Shown here: positions 33,944 through 45,422 of the stretch, in pieces | How positions within the stretch are numbered: the first letter of the stretch is position 1 | Layout: each line of letters opens with the position of its first letter | Source of the DNA: Cannabis sativa | Lineage: Eukaryota > Streptophyta > Magnoliopsida > Rosales > Cannabaceae | Direction: 5' to 3' | Length of the DNA stretch: 64,000 bases | Assembly: GCF_029168945.1 (NCBI RefSeq) | Contig: NC_083601.1 | Span: forward strand, 34,275,660 to 34,339,659 | Program-made: the position numbers and the translations under genes | Notes under the pieces: model-generated | The model's database searches: none | What the model was told of the DNA's origin: nothing | Seen by the model: only the letters and a program-made list of their open reading frames with translations

Positions 33944-36250
33944 GTCTGAGTGGTCCTTTCTTAGCTAGTGTTATGATGATAAATTTCATATTCGTGTGGT
34001 GGACTTGGTTTATTCATTGATTTATACCGTCACTTACTTGATCACTTATGGTGGTAGGGAGATAGGGCCTATTGCTCTAGGAAGAGGTATCTGCCAAAGT
34101 AATTTGTTATCCCCTAATTTATTCTTTCTTTGTGTTGAAGGTTTCTCTTCACTTATTGAGAAATTTGAAGAAGGGGGGCTCTTCATGGGTGTCGTGTATG
34201 TAATAGTGCTCTTGTTATTTTTTATATGTTTTTTTTGCTAATGATAGTTATATTTATTGTAAAGCTATTGAAATGGAGGCTCGAAACATTCTTTATTTGT
34301 TGCAAGTTTTCGAACGAGCTTCGGGTCAATGTGTTAATTATTCTAAGTCGACAATCTTCTTTAAAATGAACACTTCTCAGCCTACCAAAACTAAGATGTG
34401 TGATCTGTTGGGATGATGGAGGCGTCGGCAAATAGTTTGTATCTTGGCCTTCCTTGTAAAATGGATCGTAATAAAAATGATATTCCTGGCTTTTTGAAAG
34501 ATAAGATTCAAAAGAGAATTTATGGTTGGAAAGGTAGATTGTTGTCAAAAGCAGGAAAAGAGGTGTTGTTAAAGACCGTTGCTCAAACTCTGCCTTCTTT
34601 TTCTATGCCAATTTTCTTGCTTCCTATTGATACATATAATAAATTGGAAGGAATGATGAGTTAATACTAGTGGAGTTCGGGATAGTCTCAAACGTGTGGA
34701 GTGAGTTAGCTGAGTTGGAAGAATTTGTGTCTTCATAAGCATCATGTGGGTCTTGAGTTTCATCATTTACGAGATTTTAATTTGGCCATGTTGGGTAAAT
34801 AAGCTTGAATATTGGTTACAAATGTGTCAATCCTTTGTGAGTCATGTATAAAGTTTGATACTATCCTCGTGGTACATTCTTAAGCTTCTCTTGGTGCTAA
34901 TTGTTGCCCATAATTTCTCCTAAAATATGTGACAAGTCAAGAGCTGGCCACATGGTGTTGAGATCGATGCTCTAGGAATAATTATGTTAAAATTTCCTAA
35001 AATTATAAGGTAAATCATTAGGCGCGGTCGAGAAGTCCCTTCAGGAGAGCAAGCTGCGCTATCCCAACTCTGAGAGTCAAATCTACCTGGAGATGTGGTA
35101 AGAAAAAAGGAATGGATCCAGACTCCGCGAGTCCGGACCAAAGTCACTATAAACGCATTAAATACAGTATGGAAGAAACATCTGCAAATTACCTTAAAAA
35201 TACGTATCAGAGGTTTAAACCCATCATTCTCTAATTTCACACTATTCAATATCCCTTATGACAGTTGCAAAATGAACAGTCAAATCATCAGCAGAAACTA
35301 AAAGTCTATCTCACCAAATACCTATAGCAAGTCTACGTGTTATACAAAATAGCCAGACTGCCCTATTATCCAAATTTAGGAAATTGTGCAAGTGATACTC
35401 ATATAATTATGATAATGGTAACCTTTTCACTATCTTTATGAGGCTATAAATACCCTCAACTATATTCAGTTAAGGGATTAGAAAAACAGATTGTGAAAAA
35501 ATGTTTGTAAAAAGTTATTGCATTAATAATAGTGACTCGTGGACTAAAGCTCATTAATGCCCCAACCACGTAAAAATTCTTCGTATTAAACTTCTTATAA
35601 TAATTAAAACAACTCTAATTAATAGTTGCCAAAAATCTTAATCAACACTAATGATTATCATGCTATTGTTTTCAATATTGTGAGAGAGTCGTCGGGGGTA
35701 TGTCATTGAGAGAAACCAGTGTCGGGTGTGTTAAAGTTGAGCTATGATGCAAGCCTTGATCTTGTTGCGAAAAAGGCTGGAGTGGGTGGAGTAGTATGAG
35801 ACTCATGGTACTATCTTAGTGTCCAGTACCTAATTGTGGAGAGGGATGTTGGAATCGGTTGTTGTTGAAGCCTTGGCAGTCTACTCTAGCACTTTGTTGT
35901 GTGTTTGACTTGGATATCAAGGGGTGATCATTGAGTTTGTGCCAATGTGGTTTGTGCTATCAATTCACGCCATGTTGATCAATCTTATTTAGGATGTGTC
36001 ATTGAAGCTATCCTTGCTCATTTTGATTCTTTTGGTATACCTCTTTTAGTTTTTGTCCTTAAATGGCCAATAATGTTGCACACTTTTTAGCTAAGCTTGT
36101 TTTTTCAATGTCAGGTGATTATATTTGGTGGTCTGGCTACCCGAAGTATATTTATAATGTAATTCAGAATGACATTAATATATCTTAGGCACTCTTTTCT
36201 CTCATAAAGTTTTTGTGAAACCCTAGCCTATGCCTTAACAAAAAAATAAA
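33944..36250 (+). pseudogene. LINE (non-LTR) retrotransposon remnant
   Basis: The RT C-terminal half is recognisable. GRGICQSNLLSPNLFFLCVEGFSSLI stands where plant L1 elements read GLRQGCPLSPYLFILCAEGLSSLI. Next comes FANDS in place of catalytic FADDS, then ERASGQCVNYSKSTIFF, YLGLPCKMDRNK and RIYGWKGRLLSKAGKEVLLKTVAQ. After an inserted solo LTR (34902-35647) an RNase H-like tail survives near 35860-36180 (NNVAHFLAKL, GDYIWWSGYPKYI). It ends in a short A-rich tail near 36230-36250. There are several stops and frameshifts, and the Asp to Asn change alone would abolish RT activity. The 5' part is missing. Confidence 0.88.
34902..35647 (+). mobile_element. solo LTR of the Tat-gypsy family, inside the LINE
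   Basis: This 746-bp unit runs from TGTTGCCCATAATTTCTCC to TAATCAACA. It is flanked by a perfect 5-bp duplication, CTAAT, at 34897-34901 and 35648-35652. The tract GACTCGTGGACTAAAGCTC and CCCCAACCACGTAAAAA matches the minus strand of the LTRs at 40235-41015 and 51877-52657. It is therefore an older insertion of the same family, reduced by LTR-LTR recombination, in the opposite orientation to the full element. Confidence 0.9.
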
Positions 36251-38674
36251 TAATAAGTATTTTATTTACTTTTAGGAGAATTATCCTAAATATTATTTTT
36301 TATTTATTTTTTAAAAGTTTATAATTTAGGTTGCTCTGGTAGTTTTTATGTGAATTGTTATGAATTCTAGTTGTGATTTAAGTTGCTCCATTAGTTGCTA
36401 TGTGAATTCTCGTAATAATGTAAACAAAAAAACTGCATTGAAGTATAAAAAGAAATAAATTCTATATTTTTAACATGATGAATGAATTGTAATTGAAATT
36501 TTTTGTTACAAATATAATAATAATTAGAATATAAAAAAATAATTGCTAAGAGTATTTTATTTAATAATTATAATTAATTTATTAAATAAAATTATTCTTA
36601 ATTATTATTTTATAAAGAAACAAAATATATAAATAAATGAGAAGATATTAATTTTTTTTCTTTTTAAAAAATCGTGCAATTTTATTAATAGTCTGCAACC
36701 TAATCAAAACATCTCCCTTATTAGAAACACAAGTAAGATAAAAATAAATAAATGAGCTAATTAATTGATTGTCTGATTCCCGAATCATTTGACAAAAGAT
36801 ATTAAATAAAGTCAAATGAAAAATATTAGAGCATCACAATTAACCTTAAGAATACCTATATTTAGTTTTATCTACTGCTCAAAAGATACAACAGTAGATC
36901 TGTTGTAGCAGATCCATTCAACCCTTAGTTTGAGCACTCATTTATTATGCAAGGTACATAACTACACTACTAACAACTTTTTCAGTTGTAAAGAACTTGT
37001 TATTCTCAATCACTAACAACAATCTGACTGGGAGGCATCGAAGAACAAAGAAGACAAACTAACAATGAAATAAAATAAAACAAAATCATATCACATAGAT
37101 AAGACTAATCGTAGTAACCTAAACAAAAAACACTCAAAATTGTGTCACAAAGACAAAACTAATCGCAATAGCTAAAACCTAATCGCGATAGCGAAACCAC
37201 AGATCCTGACCAAGCCACGCCCAAACGAAGGGAGGGTCGACGAGCCTGGCCAGAGAAAAAATGACTAAAGATATAAGAAGAGAAATCCTAAGAGACAATA
37301 TAAAATATTCTTTGTACCATTGGAGAATGAAAAAGAGTGCTAAATTGGGTTTGGCCAGGGTCATAGTATCCTGTTGTGACTATTACGGATTAGTAAATTC
37401 GACTAGAAACAAGACAGCGAACCCCTGACTATGACATGGGAATTCTTCAATGAATCTTCGAAGTTTGAACCATGTCTTATGTTGAATTGATCATTTTGAC
37501 ATTTACAAACACGTGCACATATTTATACCATTGTTTCTGCAAAGAACGTAAAATAATATCTACTGGTTGTCTTTTGCCAATCTTTGAACTTTGATGGAGA
37601 AAATTGAAATACATCACACTAAATTAGAAGCAGCATACACTACGGCATCATCTCATTCTAGAAACATTGCTTAGAAATTTTGCATTTACTTGATATAGAC
37701 GAGAAATATTAGCTCGGTTGAAAGGAAGGTTGGGAAGTGTAAGTGCTAATAAATGGTGCTCAGTCAACTAATCTGGGGTTCTAATAAATCATCTATGACT
37801 TATGTATATGCCGATTTTACAAAATGAACCATCCAGACAGAGGACAAGTAGTACACATGGTTGCCAATGTGAAGGTCCAAATTAGAGAGTTTCTGAATTG
37901 AGCAAATGAGTTAGAGTTGCACAAACTCAGAGAAATACTGGAATTTAACTAGAGATTTTGTGGAAATTTTATAAACACTAATAAACATCTTTGAATTAAT
38001 AGTAAAGTCCAGATTTGAAGTCTAAACGTGTTTGGAAAAACTAAAAGTCCAGCCTTTCCTGTCAATGCAATTGAAGTCTTGAACAAATATCAGTTTAATC
38101 ACTCCATAATATTCAGCACCCTAGTGGTCAGCTTTATACTCTTTTAAGCTGTTTCTGAATTTGTCTGAAGACCAGAAAGATCATTGGTTTTTCGTCCTAG
38201 AATAAAACTTCACCCAAACAATCCCCATCTTCTGCTCCACTTTCAACAGCTATCCAATCTGATCTCCTTTATTCTACATTAGCTTAAGATTAATATTTTT
38301 TCCTCCATGTAAAGAGTCAGTCAACATTCACAATAATGTTACCCCAAATTCACTAATTCACAAGATTCAAACAGGCTCAAGAGCTTTACTAAGTTACTAA
38401 AGTCATCAATTTATACATGAACATAACATAAGTAGTGTAGTTGGTAAAGAGATATATTATTTTAACATAATAATTTAGAAATAGCGTTTAATCGAAAAAT
38501 TATCTAATAGCTAGCATTTTACGAAGACAGAAAAAAGTTGAATCAAATAACTGTACAAGAGAGGCGTTTATTATGCAAAACAGCTAGAGTTGAGAATCTG
38601 GAATAAAAAGATCGAAGCAAAAACTACAAGTACATACTTAAATTCGAGTTTTGACAAAGGCATTCTTACCACTT
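36251..38674. other. intergenic, between the LINE and the thioredoxin gene
   Basis: This is AT-rich single-copy-looking sequence with no reading frame that shows recognisable motifs. The stretch next to 38674 should include the thioredoxin 3'UTR, since that gene is transcribed leftward. Confidence 0.5.
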
Positions 38675-39621
38675 CTACAAGAATTTCTCTATACTTGTGG
38701 TTAAAGTGGATTTGGGAACAGCGCCAATAATTGCCTCTTTCTTCTCACCATTCTTGAACATAATAACAGTTGGGATGCTTCGAATACCATACTGAGTAGC
38801 GATTGTAGGGCTCTCATCAGTGTTTACTTTGAAGAATTTGACCTTTCCAGCATATTGTTTTGCCAATTCATCAACTATAGGGTGAATCATACGGCAAGGC
38901 CCGCACCAGGGTGCCCAGAATTCAACGACCACAGGGAATTCAGAGTCAAGCACAAGGGACTTCCACGATGCGTCGGTTACAGGAGCCGCTGAAGTTTTCA
39001 AAAAGAATGTAACTAATCTCTAAGACATGTTCCTCAAAATATGCCTATTACTTTGGTTCTAACCTTGCTTTCATTGATAGTACACACATAATGATCAAAC
39101 ATGTATGTATGCAAATGCAAATTTCTAAGTGTTTATTAAAATTTTAATTTCAATCCCTAACAATTATTAATATAAAAATGCATATTTTGCCTGAATTTTT
39201 TTAACACTTAAAAAGTCCAGTATCTAGATCAAAATTGGGAAATGAAAAACTGTAATATACAAAAGATATGTGAGGAGAAGTTATCATTTCCTAATTTCCT
39301 GGATAAAAGAGCTAGTGTAAAATACAAAAAAGGAATTCTGAGAAATCACTGGAATAAAATGTAAAGCATAGAATACTGACCACCAACAGCGGTATCCTGA
39401 GCCTCGCAGACGACGAGTCCACCGCGACGAGTAATTCTCGAACTAGGAGCGGAACTAACCGATCCTAGAGAGCGAGTGGGGGCGAGCTTGAGGCCTCTGA
39501 CCTGCGGCAAGGCCCGGCGGGCGGCGAGTGAAGAAGCCGAAGAGGTTGTAATCGGAGAGAGAGCGCGGGAAGGCAGAGCAGAACAGCGAGGAACAGTTAG
39601 GGTTTCGAATACGGCAGCCAT
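38675..39621 (-). CDS. chloroplast thioredoxin m (m4-like), two exons
   Basis: This is a plastid disulfide reductase that passes electrons from ferredoxin-thioredoxin reductase to Calvin-cycle and other stromal targets. Exon 1 is 39381-39621 and exon 2 is 38675-38988, separated by a 392-bp intron with GT-AG ends. They sum to 555 nt, or 184 aa. Residues 1 to about 72 form a Ser/Arg-rich transit peptide ([20 protein letters not shown]...) with likely cleavage near VVC/EAQD. The thioredoxin fold follows with the active site WCGPC at 108-112, then [17 protein letters not shown] and the cis-Pro segment SIPTVIMF. The [13 protein letters not shown] context and CEAQD cleavage region are most like Arabidopsis TRX m4. 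A longer upstream in-frame ATG is not used here because MAAVFETL fits the family start. No defects. Confidence 0.94.
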
Positions 39622-39961
39622 TGGCGAAGAAGATGAAGATCCGAGCTCCGAAGAGAGCGATCTGAGAGAGTAGAGAGAGGGAGAGATAGCGAGATACGAG
39701 TGGATGGAGCTCAATATTGGATGATTGAGTTGAAAGAGAAATAGGCTTGTCTTGTGGCACAGGTGCGTCGTCTATGTGAAGCACTCTATTTCCTCCTGTT
39801 ACTTTCCCTGCTGTTTCTTCACTTCACCAATCAAATGAACACACGTGTCATTATTATTACTCTCATCATATATTTACTTATAATTTTTTTTTTAACCAGA
39901 TTTTGTTTTGTTTTGTTTTTTTTTTTTTTGAAATAGAAATGGTATTTTATTCAAGTGAAAC
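39622..39961. other. 5' flank and promoter region of thioredoxin m
   Basis: The first 100 bp upstream of the ATG are pyrimidine-rich on the coding strand (CTCTCTCCCTCTCT), as in many plant 5'UTRs. Beyond that are T-rich runs. I see no clear TATA box. A SINE insertion begins at 39972. Confidence 0.45.
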
Positions 39962-39971
39962 GTTCATCCAT

Positions 39972-40094
39972 AACCACTTGAGGGTAGCTCAAGTGGCCAT
40001 AGGAGGGTGCGTGTGTGTTGGAGGTCTTAGGTTCGAGTACCAAATTATGTATTGTGTAATATATAAACGCTTGAATCAAAAGAAAAAAAAAAAA
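39972..40094 (+). mobile_element. tRNA-derived SINE
   Basis: This 123-bp element carries an RNA polymerase III A box (TAGCTCAAGTGG near 39985) and B box (GGTTCGAGTA near 40031). It ends in an A-rich tail (40081-40094). A perfect 10-bp duplication, GTTCATCCAT, lies at 39962-39971 and 40095-40104. All hallmarks of a recent SINE insertion are present. Confidence 0.9.
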
Positions 40095-40234
40095 GTTCAT
40101 CCATTACAATAGAAATCAAACCGAAAGGAGCATTAAGCTCATTAAAAATATAATCTGACATAAAATAGAACGGTCTAACAACTCAATGGGCAGTCTTATT
40201 TACAGATCGCTAAACCACATTTTGTTTTAGTTTT

Positions 40235-41015
40235 TGTTGACCGAGTTTTTCGGCAACTAGTAAAATAGGATTGTAATAATGAGCTGTAAGAAAGCGAGAT
40301 GAAGACTTTTTACGTGGTTGGGGCGTTAATGAGCCTTAGTCCACGAGCCACTGCTATTAATGGATATCTTTAATACAGATTCTACACTTGGGAGAATGTT
40401 TCTCTCTTTAATACAAGGAATGTTCTTGGTGAGTTTTTTCTCTTCTTGCTCTTTAGCAACCAAGATTCTCCGACCCCATTAAATGAGCTTTGAGGGGGTA
40501 TTTATAGTGTTTTGGTGGGGCAATCCCTAGAATTGTTCTTACACATGTGTCTATAAGTATCCATAAAGTTGGGCATTTCCGATGAATATACCATGGGTGA
40601 TGCATGGTCAAATCCCTAGGTGCTGTAGGGTTTTTATGGAGAATGTCCTTTTTGTCTTATGATTGACGTGACTCTTCGCAGAGTAGCCGTCGCTAGACTT
40701 AAATGATCATTACTGTAGCGCTGCTGTTTGGGGGTTGTGCTGTCAGACTTTATTGCGTGTTACAGTCCCAACACGCTTCCTCCCATGCAGCATTAAATGC
40801 GACTTGATCTCTCGGGAGAGACCTGACACGTCCCGGAGTGCCTTCAAGCTATGCTCACTTCCGGGAGTACCTTGTACTCCGGGTATATCCTCCGGGATCC
40901 ATGCGAATAACGCTTCCTGGTGTCATAAAAAGACTTAGCAGTTCTTCCCAAATAATTTGATCCACGTGTCCCCTCTTGACTGGTCCACGTATATTGGGCG
41001 AATTTAGGAGCAACA
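40235..41015 (-). repeat. 3' LTR of the gypsy element
   Basis: This is the 781-bp LTR, transcribed leftward. A minus-strand CTATAAATA TATA box lies near 40499-40507. The purine run GGGGGGTAAA (minus strand, 41016-41026) abuts its inner edge as the polypurine tract. The short open frame at 40735-40938 recurs identically in the other LTR and is not a gene. Confidence 0.93.
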
Positions 41016-41449
41016 TTTACCCCCCAAGCCTTGTTTACTTAGTAAAAATAAACCAAGGCTTGTTCAAGTGTCTCCAGTTGGCCCCTCGTTTCCCCAGCTC
41101 GAGCCTCGAGCGCGTGGGGGCACATTAAATGATGTTATTTAATGCGACAATACGTTGGTTCGCAGGAATGTTTCCAGCCGCCTCCTCGGTCTTATGATAC
41201 GACTTGGGGGCGCGTGACGGTGTGTCTAATAATGGCATTAAATGCAGTGATTCACTTTTGCAGAGGTCGATTCGTTTCACGCCCCATGATTGATGCGGCG
41301 CATTGATGGTGTCAGGCGGATACTCAAACGTTTGCACCGCCTTAATGGTAGATTGATCTAGCCCGTTGATCTTTTGGGAATTCGAATCGCGCGTTTCCCC
41401 TGCCGTACGATTGGTAGGTGAAGACGCCTGTTCCTCATGCACTTTTGCC

Positions 41450-41457
41450 TATAAAAG
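41450..41457 (+). promoter_or_regulatory. TATA box of the antisense gene
   Basis: TATAAAAG on the plus strand is followed by a pyrimidine-rich likely start region near 41480. It lies outside the LTR, so the antisense gene appears to have its own promoter. The upstream 41100-41250 stretch has repeated CATTAAATG palindromes. Confidence 0.7.
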
Positions 41458-41653
41458 CCACCACCTTTCCTACACTTCGGTTACTTTCCATTCCTTACCA
41501 TTTTTGCTTGAATTTCTCAGAGAGAAAATTTCTCAAAGTAGCATAAACCGCCTTAACACTTAAACACTTCCTGTAATTTTCCAAAGGTTCGGTTTGGCCG
41601 TGCTTCTCAACTCCTCGCTCAACCATACCCGTACCCCAGTTCAACAATCAACT

Positions 41654-42102
41654 GTAAGTTTTTTGCATCTTTAGGAACATGCTTACATTTATTTTGTTTG
41701 TTTTCTGGGTTCGCACTTAGAGATTTCTGGAGTGTGGGTGTTTGAGTTCTTCGAGTTCTGCTTTACGTTTTACTGTATTAGTTGTAGAGTCGCCACTGTC
41801 ATGCCTCTGTTGTAGGCGTACAGTTTTGTTTGAAGAAGGCCGTGTATCCTTCGTTTAGCAATTGCTTAGGGCATAGGAAGACTTTTCTCTTTTCTTTTCC
41901 TTTTTGCAAAACCACTTTTACTGCGATTTTATTGCACCCGACACTTGTTCGGGGATCCTCTTTTGAGTTTCCTGTGTGACACGTGTCCGGAGGGGGCCTC
42001 TTTCCACGGTTAGGGGACCCCACTCCCTTTTTTTCTGATTTAGGGTTTGGTATGGAGCCTAACTGCTGGGTTTTTTTTTTTTATTTCTTTTATTTTTCTC
42101 AG
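41654..42102 (+). other. 5'UTR intron of the antisense gene
   Basis: The donor CAACT/GTAAGTTT and acceptor TTATTTTTCTCAG/AGC are both strong consensus sites bounding a 449-bp T-rich intron. The start codon ATG at 42111 follows eight bases after the acceptor. Inferred from splice consensus. Confidence 0.75.
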
Positions 42103-42110
42103 AGCATAAC

Positions 42111-45100
42111 ATGTCTGCTTCCGGCTCGAAGTCTTCGAAGAAGAAAGGGAAAAACATTGCCACCCTGGAGGAGGTTTCTCTGGGACCTGTTGCCCAGGAA
42201 GGGTACAAGTCCCGCGCCACTGGCTGGAAAGCGGCCGAGCTTCGATCGACCCTGACCTGCCCTCACCAGCTAGAGAACATCATTAATGTGGCTGGGATCA
42301 AACCCTCTACCTCAGGGACCTTCCACCGGCCTCCTCGTGACTCGGAGACGCCCAACCTCAACTATGATGGCTTCGGGGCTTGGAGTCAGACCCATCTGAT
42401 GGCCGGTGCAATGCTCCCGCTCCAGGATTATTTTGTTAATTTTCTTGTATTTGTCGGCCTTGCGCCATACCAACTTATTCCTCAAGCTTACCGCCTGCTC
42501 TCAGGCTTATTTATTTTTTACTCCGCGCGCGGCTGGGGGTCTCCCAGCCCGGCGGAGATTTTATATTTTTATGAACTTGTATCCGTCCCCAAGAAAGGGG
42601 ACAAACTTAAGGATGGTTTTTATGGGTTCCGGATCCACCCTGCTAACGAAGGGGTGGTTCCGTATAATAAAGTGTACTCATGTTAAGGAGTACCGCCACC
42701 GATTTTTCTTCTCCTCCGGGTTTAGGGCCGTGGACCATCCGGAGCTTCTCACGGAGTGGGTGCGGATCCCACCTTACCAGCGGACGCTCACCACTCAGGC
42801 TTTCCTTCGAAGGGCCCAAGCCTTCGCCTCCTACGACCATGCCGATCTGGATGTCGGGGGCCTGGTCACCACGGAGAATTGTAGAAAGGCTAAACTTATC
42901 CTTTCTCGCCAATCCGTGGATGACTCCAACCTCTCCAAGGTCATCTGCCCTAACGTGAGGGCGCCGGTTGCGGAGAAGGCCTTCCGGGATGAGCTCATTG
43001 CTACGGCAGAGAAGAAGTACCAAGATTATCTCTACCGGAAGGCCCAGGAGAAGGCGTATTCTAGTGCCCAGGCTGCCTCTGGGAGAGGGCTTCGCGTGGG
43101 GAGCCCGGTGGTGCGAAGGAGCCAAGCCATTGGCGGGAAGTCCGAGGCAAAATTTTTTGACAAGATTCTTCAAGAAGAGATTGGAGGTCCTTCCGCCGGG
43201 GGGCCCCTTCGTCTTGAAGGTTCTTCTGAGAACCAGACTTCCCGGCCTCAGCCTTCAGTCCCCGAACCAAACTCGGGTGCTCCCGGTGCTAGCACTTCTG
43301 GTGCTGGTGGTAAGTCTCCTTTGATAATTCAGTATGTCCCTTCCGTTGATGAATATACCAGTCGTAGGCCCATAGGGTTCGACGAGCGTCTCCGTAGGTT
43401 TAAGATGCCGTCGACCCGGTGGGGGGATCATTTGAAGGAATTTTATTTTACAAACTTAGGAGATTACCTAGGTCGGTCCCGGATGGGCCCCGGCCCTCCG
43501 GAACCTATCCCCTTAGGTCTGTCGGCTTACATAGCGTCTAGCTGGTTTCGGCCCTCGGACAGTTATCTTGGAGATGATGCTGCCAGCATTAAAGTTCAGG
43601 ACTTTGCTAGGGCCGAATTAGGGAGTCCGGGTAGGAGTAGTTTTATTTGCTGCACCTTTTTGTAAGTAGTTTCTCACGGACTTCTAACACTTGCTTATTT
43701 TATTGGAACAGGTGCCTCCATGGACGCCATCTCGGAACGGCTTGCCGGGGTCCATACTCCGGTGGCTCCTCCGGCCTTCACCCCCTCTCCCCCGGCTCCT
43801 TCCTTGAAGGTTTCTTCCGGCGCTCCTCCCGAAACCATCGACTTAGTGGATGACGAGGAGGTGCTTCCGGGAGAAGGCCAGGGGAAAGGGTGGGACTTCT
43901 CGGAGGAAGCCGCCGAGGGTACTGGAGAGCCTCAAGCCCCTCCAGTGGTAGCAGAGGAGGACGAGGAGGAGCCTGAAGTGGCTCTGATTCGCAAGCGTAA
44001 GGGCAAGATGATTGCCCAGGACGAGCCGAAGAGGCCTCGGAGGGCCGACACTCCCGCTCATGGCCTAGACGGCGGGGTTTCTCCGATGGAGGAAAATCCT
44101 GCTCCTCCTCACATTGATCTTACCCCGGTCCCGGGGGATGAGGTGAGGCAAGAGCTTCGCATAGCTAAACACAACTATGCTATGGATGAGTACTCCCGGG
44201 GGTATGCTGAGGTGGAGGCCCTTAGGAGGATTCTGCGGGCCGAGGTTGAGGCGAGTATCAATCATCCGGACTATCATGATCCGTGGAACCTCAACCTGGA
44301 CCCTCTAACGGACTGGTTCCGTCCCCTCCTAGGGCCCACTTTGGCTCCCTTTGCCGCGGAAATGACCGGTGAGTTCGCTTCTCAGCTTACACGCTGTGCG
44401 CCCAAACGGTTCGCCACCTGCGCTTCTCTGAACTCCATCTTCCAGGTCCAGGACCTCAGCCATTCCCTCACAGTGGTAAGTACTTCGCAATTTCTTGCAT
44501 TTCCTTTTTTGTTGTTTGCCTTTTGTTTTCTTTGAGAAATTTTTTCTTATACCCCGTTATGGTTCAGCTTGCTGCTGAGGCGGGTCGCCTCTCCAGGAAT
44601 ATCATAAACCACGGCTTCGCTCTGTCCGACTTTGGGGACATGAATGACGTCCGGAAGGTCCTCCAGGATCTCACGGCGGAGAGGCAGATCTATCAAGAGG
44701 CTGCCGAGCGCCAGGAAGCAGCGGCCAAGGCCAAGGAAGAGAAAGCCAAGGCCAGGGAGGAGGAGGCCATCCGGAGGGAGGCTCAGGCGGAGGACATGAT
44801 CCAGGCCGAGGCCCAGCGGAGAGGCAGGATGGAGGCCCATCATCAGGAGGAGCTAAGGGCTCAAACCGAGGCTGCCGAGAAGGCTAGGCGAGATCTTCGG
44901 GAGGCCAGGGAGGCTTTGGATGAAATGGCCGCCAAGGTGAGGTCTCTAGAGGAGACTCACCAGTCGGATATCGAATCCAAGGCCGCTCTGGCTGCGGAGT
45001 TGAAGGAGCTTCGGGACTACAAAGATCAGTCTATCAGGAAGGCCAAGAGGGCCGAGCTCCTTTCTCCCGTCTCCTGTGCCCGGTGCCCGAAGCGCTTTGA

Positions 45101-45278
45101 TGATGGTGTCTACATGGCTTGGGCCACCAATGATCAGAGTATCAAGCTTTCCTTTTATCCCAAACCCGAGGACATGATTGCCAAATTTCGGGAAAAGAAG
45201 AAGAGGCTTGATGCTGAGCTTGAGGCACGGATCGGACCTCGTCTTCCGCCGCGGCCGACCGAGCCGCCATATTATTGA
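42111..45278 (+). CDS. antisense multi-exon gene of the gypsy element (Transposase_28-like plus coiled coil)
   Basis: Coding exons are 42111-43630, 43712-44475 and 44568-45278, with introns of 81 and 92 bp and GT-AG borders. Removing one extra T near 42683-42685 makes the sum 2994 nt, exactly 998 codons (997 aa). Residues about 40-300 resemble the Pfam putative gypsy-type transposon domain (LPLQDYFVNFLVFVGLAPYQL then PKKGDKLKDGFYGF). The middle is acidic and proline-rich (VVAEEDEEEPEV, then the basic KRKGKMI and EPKRPRR). Exon 3 carries a long Ala/Glu/Arg coiled coil (about 798-925), a CARC motif and a Pro-rich end. In this copy the extra T makes a TAA at 42684-42686, so the frame is broken. 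Similar antisense ORFs are known from Tat-lineage elements (Grande, RIRE2, Retand). Function unknown. Confidence 0.85.
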
Positions 45279-45422
45279 CCCAGATTGTCCCCGTTCTCTT
45301 TATAACTCTTTTTTTTTTCTTTGTCTATACTTGCTGCTGCCTTAGAACAATTTACATACAGGCGGCAGCTTTTATTTGAAGGGGAGACAATTTAAGGCCT
45401 GTCCCCGGGCCATTTATATGTG

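Noticed and set aside
40735..40938. 67-codon frame in each LTR (also at 52377-52580)
   Set aside because: Identical copies in the two LTRs with no protein motif; chance open frame in regulatory DNA.
42670..42700. Programmed ribosomal frameshift in the antisense gene
   Set aside because: No slippery heptamer or clear downstream structure; a one-base insertion is simpler.
42643..43173. Minus-strand frame of 176 codons opposite the antisense gene
   Set aside because: Shadow of the GC-rich plus-strand exon; no gypsy pol similarity, whereas the plus-strand frame is collinear with later exons.
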